Shown here: positions 59,366 through 60,875 of the stretch, in pieces | Position numbering within the stretch: position 1 is the first letter of the stretch | Layout: every line of letters begins with the position of its first letter | Position numbers and translations under genes: made by a program | Assembly: GCA_964352675.1 (NCBI GenBank) | Contig: CAYGSN010000014.1 | Coordinates: forward strand, 1-60,875 | Length of the DNA stretch: 60,875 nucleotides | Direction of reading: 5' to 3' | Source of the DNA: CAYGSN01 sp964352675 | GTDB taxonomy: Bacteria > Pseudomonadota > Alphaproteobacteria > Micavibrionales > Micavibrionaceae | The notes under the pieces: model-generated | What the model was told of the DNA's origin: nothing | The model's database searches: none | Seen by the model: the letters and a program-made list of their open reading frames with translations, nothing else

Positions 59366-60466
59366 TTGAAATTTTACGCATTAAATCTGTGTTGGGCGGT
59401 GATGGTTTTGGCGGCTGGGTTGCCGTTTGCTACCGCTCCTGCGTTATCTCAGGATGCTCCGGCGCAGGTTCGCCAGATTACGGCGGAAACAAAAACATTC
59501 CGTACCCGGGCTCGCGCAGCCGATGCGACCAGACTTGTTGCCGGGCAAACGCAAATTCGCCTTTGGGGGTTGGAAGGTGCAGGACAAACCGCTCCGCAGC
59601 TTGATATGAAAGCCCGCAATGCTCTGGACGGCGCGATCGGACAGGCTGCGGTGGAATGCGATTTAAAATCCCGCAGTGATAACGTCATTACCGCACAATG
59701 CAAAAGTGCGAACGATCTGGATCTTGGTTTGATGATTCTTCAGCAGGGCTTTGCAACGGCTGACAGGGCTGCGGTGTTTGGCAGCGCATTTGAAGAAACC
59801 TATATCCGCGCCGAGGCCGATGCGCAAAACCGCGGATTGGGAGTTTGGGCCGGTCATGAGAGCGATACAGCCGTACAAGAGGGAAATTCCCTGTATACCA
59901 GCCTTGCCTTTATCCTCTTCCTGGTTGTCGTGGGAGCGTTCGTATTCCTCAGCATCGTGATTATGCGTGGATTTCAGAAAGTTATACAGGCCCAGAATGA
60001 CAACCTGGAGATGATGGCCAAAGAGCGTCAGCTCCGGCAGAAAGAGCGCGGCATTATTGCAGCGATGCTCGACACGGAGATCAAAAACAACAAAGCCAAG
60101 ATCGAGGCGTATCTGGTGGTCTATGAGGAAACCCTGAAATCCCTGAAAGATACCAGCCGTGAACCAAAATATAAAAAGGCAGGCGATATCGTTCAAAGCC
60201 AGCCTTCGCTGGATCGCTCGGTGTTTGACCGTAATACGGATAAACTCGATATTCTCGGACGGCGTTTGGCCAGCGATCTAATTCATTTTTATGCTCGTGT
60301 CCGCTCTAAATCAGAATATATTAATCTGGAGCCAGATACCGATTACACCGAAGCTGTATCAATTTTGGAAAAGGCCGTCGATAATGCGCGCGGCCTGAAT
60401 GAAATGGCTGCTGGGTTGCTGGAAGAGTTCGAAGTGCGCGGTGTGGCGGAAGAGGCGAAGGTCTAA
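59366..60466 (+). CDS. Membrane-anchored protein with SNase-like domain and coiled coil
   Basis: 366 residues: signal peptide (MVLAAGLPFATAPALSQ region), a staphylococcal-nuclease-like fold at about 44-162 (VAGQTQIRLWGLEGAG, LDLGLMILQQGFATADR, EADAQNRGLGVWAG), one TM at about 178-200, and a long helical cytoplasmic C-terminus with a coiled coil (RQLRQKERGIIAAMLDTEIK). The usual SNase catalytic Arg/Glu set is not evident, so nuclease activity is doubtful. The start is TTG59366, with GAGG 5-6 bases upstream. Convergent with xseA, overlapping by 4 bases. Confidence 0.75.
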   Translation: MKFYALNLCWAVMVLAAGLPFATAPALSQDAPAQVRQITAETKTFRTRARAADATRLVAGQTQIRLWGLEGAGQTAPQLDMKARNALDGAIGQAAVECDLKSRSDNVITAQCKSANDLDLGLMILQQGFATADRAAVFGSAFEETYIRAEADAQNRGLGVWAGHESDTAVQEGNSLYTSLAFILFLVVVGAFVFLSIVIMRGFQKVIQAQNDNLEMMAKERQLRQKERGIIAAMLDTEIKNNKAKIEAYLVVYEETLKSLKDTSREPKYKKAGDIVQSQPSLDRSVFDRNTDKLDILGRRLASDLIHFYARVRSKSEYINLEPDTDYTEAVSILEKAVDNARGLNEMAAGLLEEFEVRGVAEEAKV

Positions 60467-60875
60467 AACAGACTTTGCTGACCTGTTTCTTTTGTATTCG
60501 ATGTCTTTTTTGCCGGTTTTTCTGCGGGCGTTTTTCCACCGACTACAGCGCCAAGTTTTTTATCCGCTTTGAAAAGAATAGAGATCAGATCCCCGTTTTT
60601 TGATGTGTTCGGATCAGAAATGATTTTACCGCTCGCATCATATACAACCGAAAATCCCCGATTGAGGATGTTTTTAAAGGAATAAGCCTCCAGCATCTGT
60701 GATTGATGGGCCAGAGATTTTTCAGCCTCCCCCATCAGGCGTGTCCCTATGCTCGCAAGATGTTCTCCCCATCGTTCCCAGACCAGTTTTGCATTGTCTA
60801 AAAGGCTTTTCGGGTGGGGCAAGGCCGCGGCGATTGTGGTGAGATTTTCGCGTTTCGTGGATAAAAACCGCTCAA
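60463..60875 (-). CDS. xseA: Exodeoxyribonuclease VII large subunit, C-terminal part (runs off the window)
   Basis: The last 137 codons of XseA, which with XseB degrades single-stranded DNA from both ends. Visible features are the late coiled coil (RFLSTKRENLTTIAAALPHP, then WERWGEHLASIGTRLM) and the conserved ending EAYSFKNILNRGFSVVYDAS followed by DLISILFKADKKLGAVV, matching the YxxxLxRGFSxV segment of the family. A Lys/Pro-rich tail follows. The 5' part lies beyond the window. Confidence 0.9.
   Translation of the reverse strand, partial: ERFLSTKRENLTTIAAALPHPKSLLDNAKLVWERWGEHLASIGTRLMGEAEKSLAHQSQMLEAYSFKNILNRGFSVVYDASGKIISDPNTSKNGDLISILFKADKKLGAVVGGKTPAEKPAKKTSNTKETGQQSLF

Noticed and set aside
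1..60875. CRISPR arrays, insertion sequences and rRNA
   Set aside because: No regular direct-repeat array, transposase motif or conserved rRNA segment was seen on reading through the window.

Overview
The window reads as chromosomal DNA of a Gram-negative alphaproteobacterium. The evidence is gene content and order: a CP4-like (class II-type) AroA, the small DEDDy nanoRNase NrnC, an Hsp20-DUF1150 pair, a zf-CHCC protein, a membrane-anchored cytochrome c with a long tail, and the order nrnC-kdsD-lptC-lptA-lptB-rpoN-hpf-ptsN. Many small proteins have no recognisable family, which suggests a deep-branching or poorly sampled lineage. A Micavibrionales- or Rhodospirillales-like assignment is only an inference. 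No integrase, transposase, CRISPR array or rRNA was seen. Most of the window is dense housekeeping sequence with lineage-specific genes inserted between conserved neighbours.

Layout. 1-9 kb: cmk (partial), a probable transglutaminase-like lipoprotein, aroA, a membrane GGDEF-EAL protein, a THUMP-like methyltransferase, a response regulator with an unknown N-terminal half, folE and cysS. 9-21 kb: a pilin-like protein and its small partner, zf-CHCC, hsp20-DUF1150, then the minus-strand ptsN / unknown / hpf / unknown / rpoN / lptB / LysE exporter / lptA / lptC / kdsD / nrnC run and tRNA-Leu(CAG). This block joins LPS transport and Kdo precursor synthesis with sigma-54 and PTS-Ntr regulation. 21-26.5 kb: a REC plus degenerate GGDEF regulator, then a short exopolysaccharide operon (Wza-like export protein, Wzc-like co-polymerase/BY-kinase, two uncharacterised membrane proteins) ending in a terminator. 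26.5-41.7 kb: recR, lolA, ftsK, pheA, a cytochrome c, holC-kamA-pepA, divergent lptF-lptG, and mlaA-mlaC, with several orphan small genes between them.

41.7-50.4 kb holds the most striking feature: three consecutive, very large DotA/TraY-family membrane proteins (897, 949 and 1034 aa) in one minus-strand operon, with no other type IVB secretion gene nearby. A phosphoglycosyl transferase that could start exopolysaccharide synthesis diverges from them. 51-61 kb: ettA; a nitroreductase divergent from a NemR-like TetR regulator with a perfect operator-like palindrome between them; a DUF3137 membrane protein; tag; a TerA-like / Na+-Ca2+ exchanger / TerD cluster; a membrane-anchored SNase-fold protein; and the 3' end of xseA.

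Cell-envelope building is the main theme: LptABCFG, KdsD, LolA, MlaA/MlaC, polysaccharide export and the DotA-like proteins. Signalling (two unusual response regulators, a c-di-GMP enzyme, RpoN/PtsN) is the second. The best candidates for something undescribed are the DotA triplet, the Ter-CaCA cluster, and the two regulators with unusual output domains.
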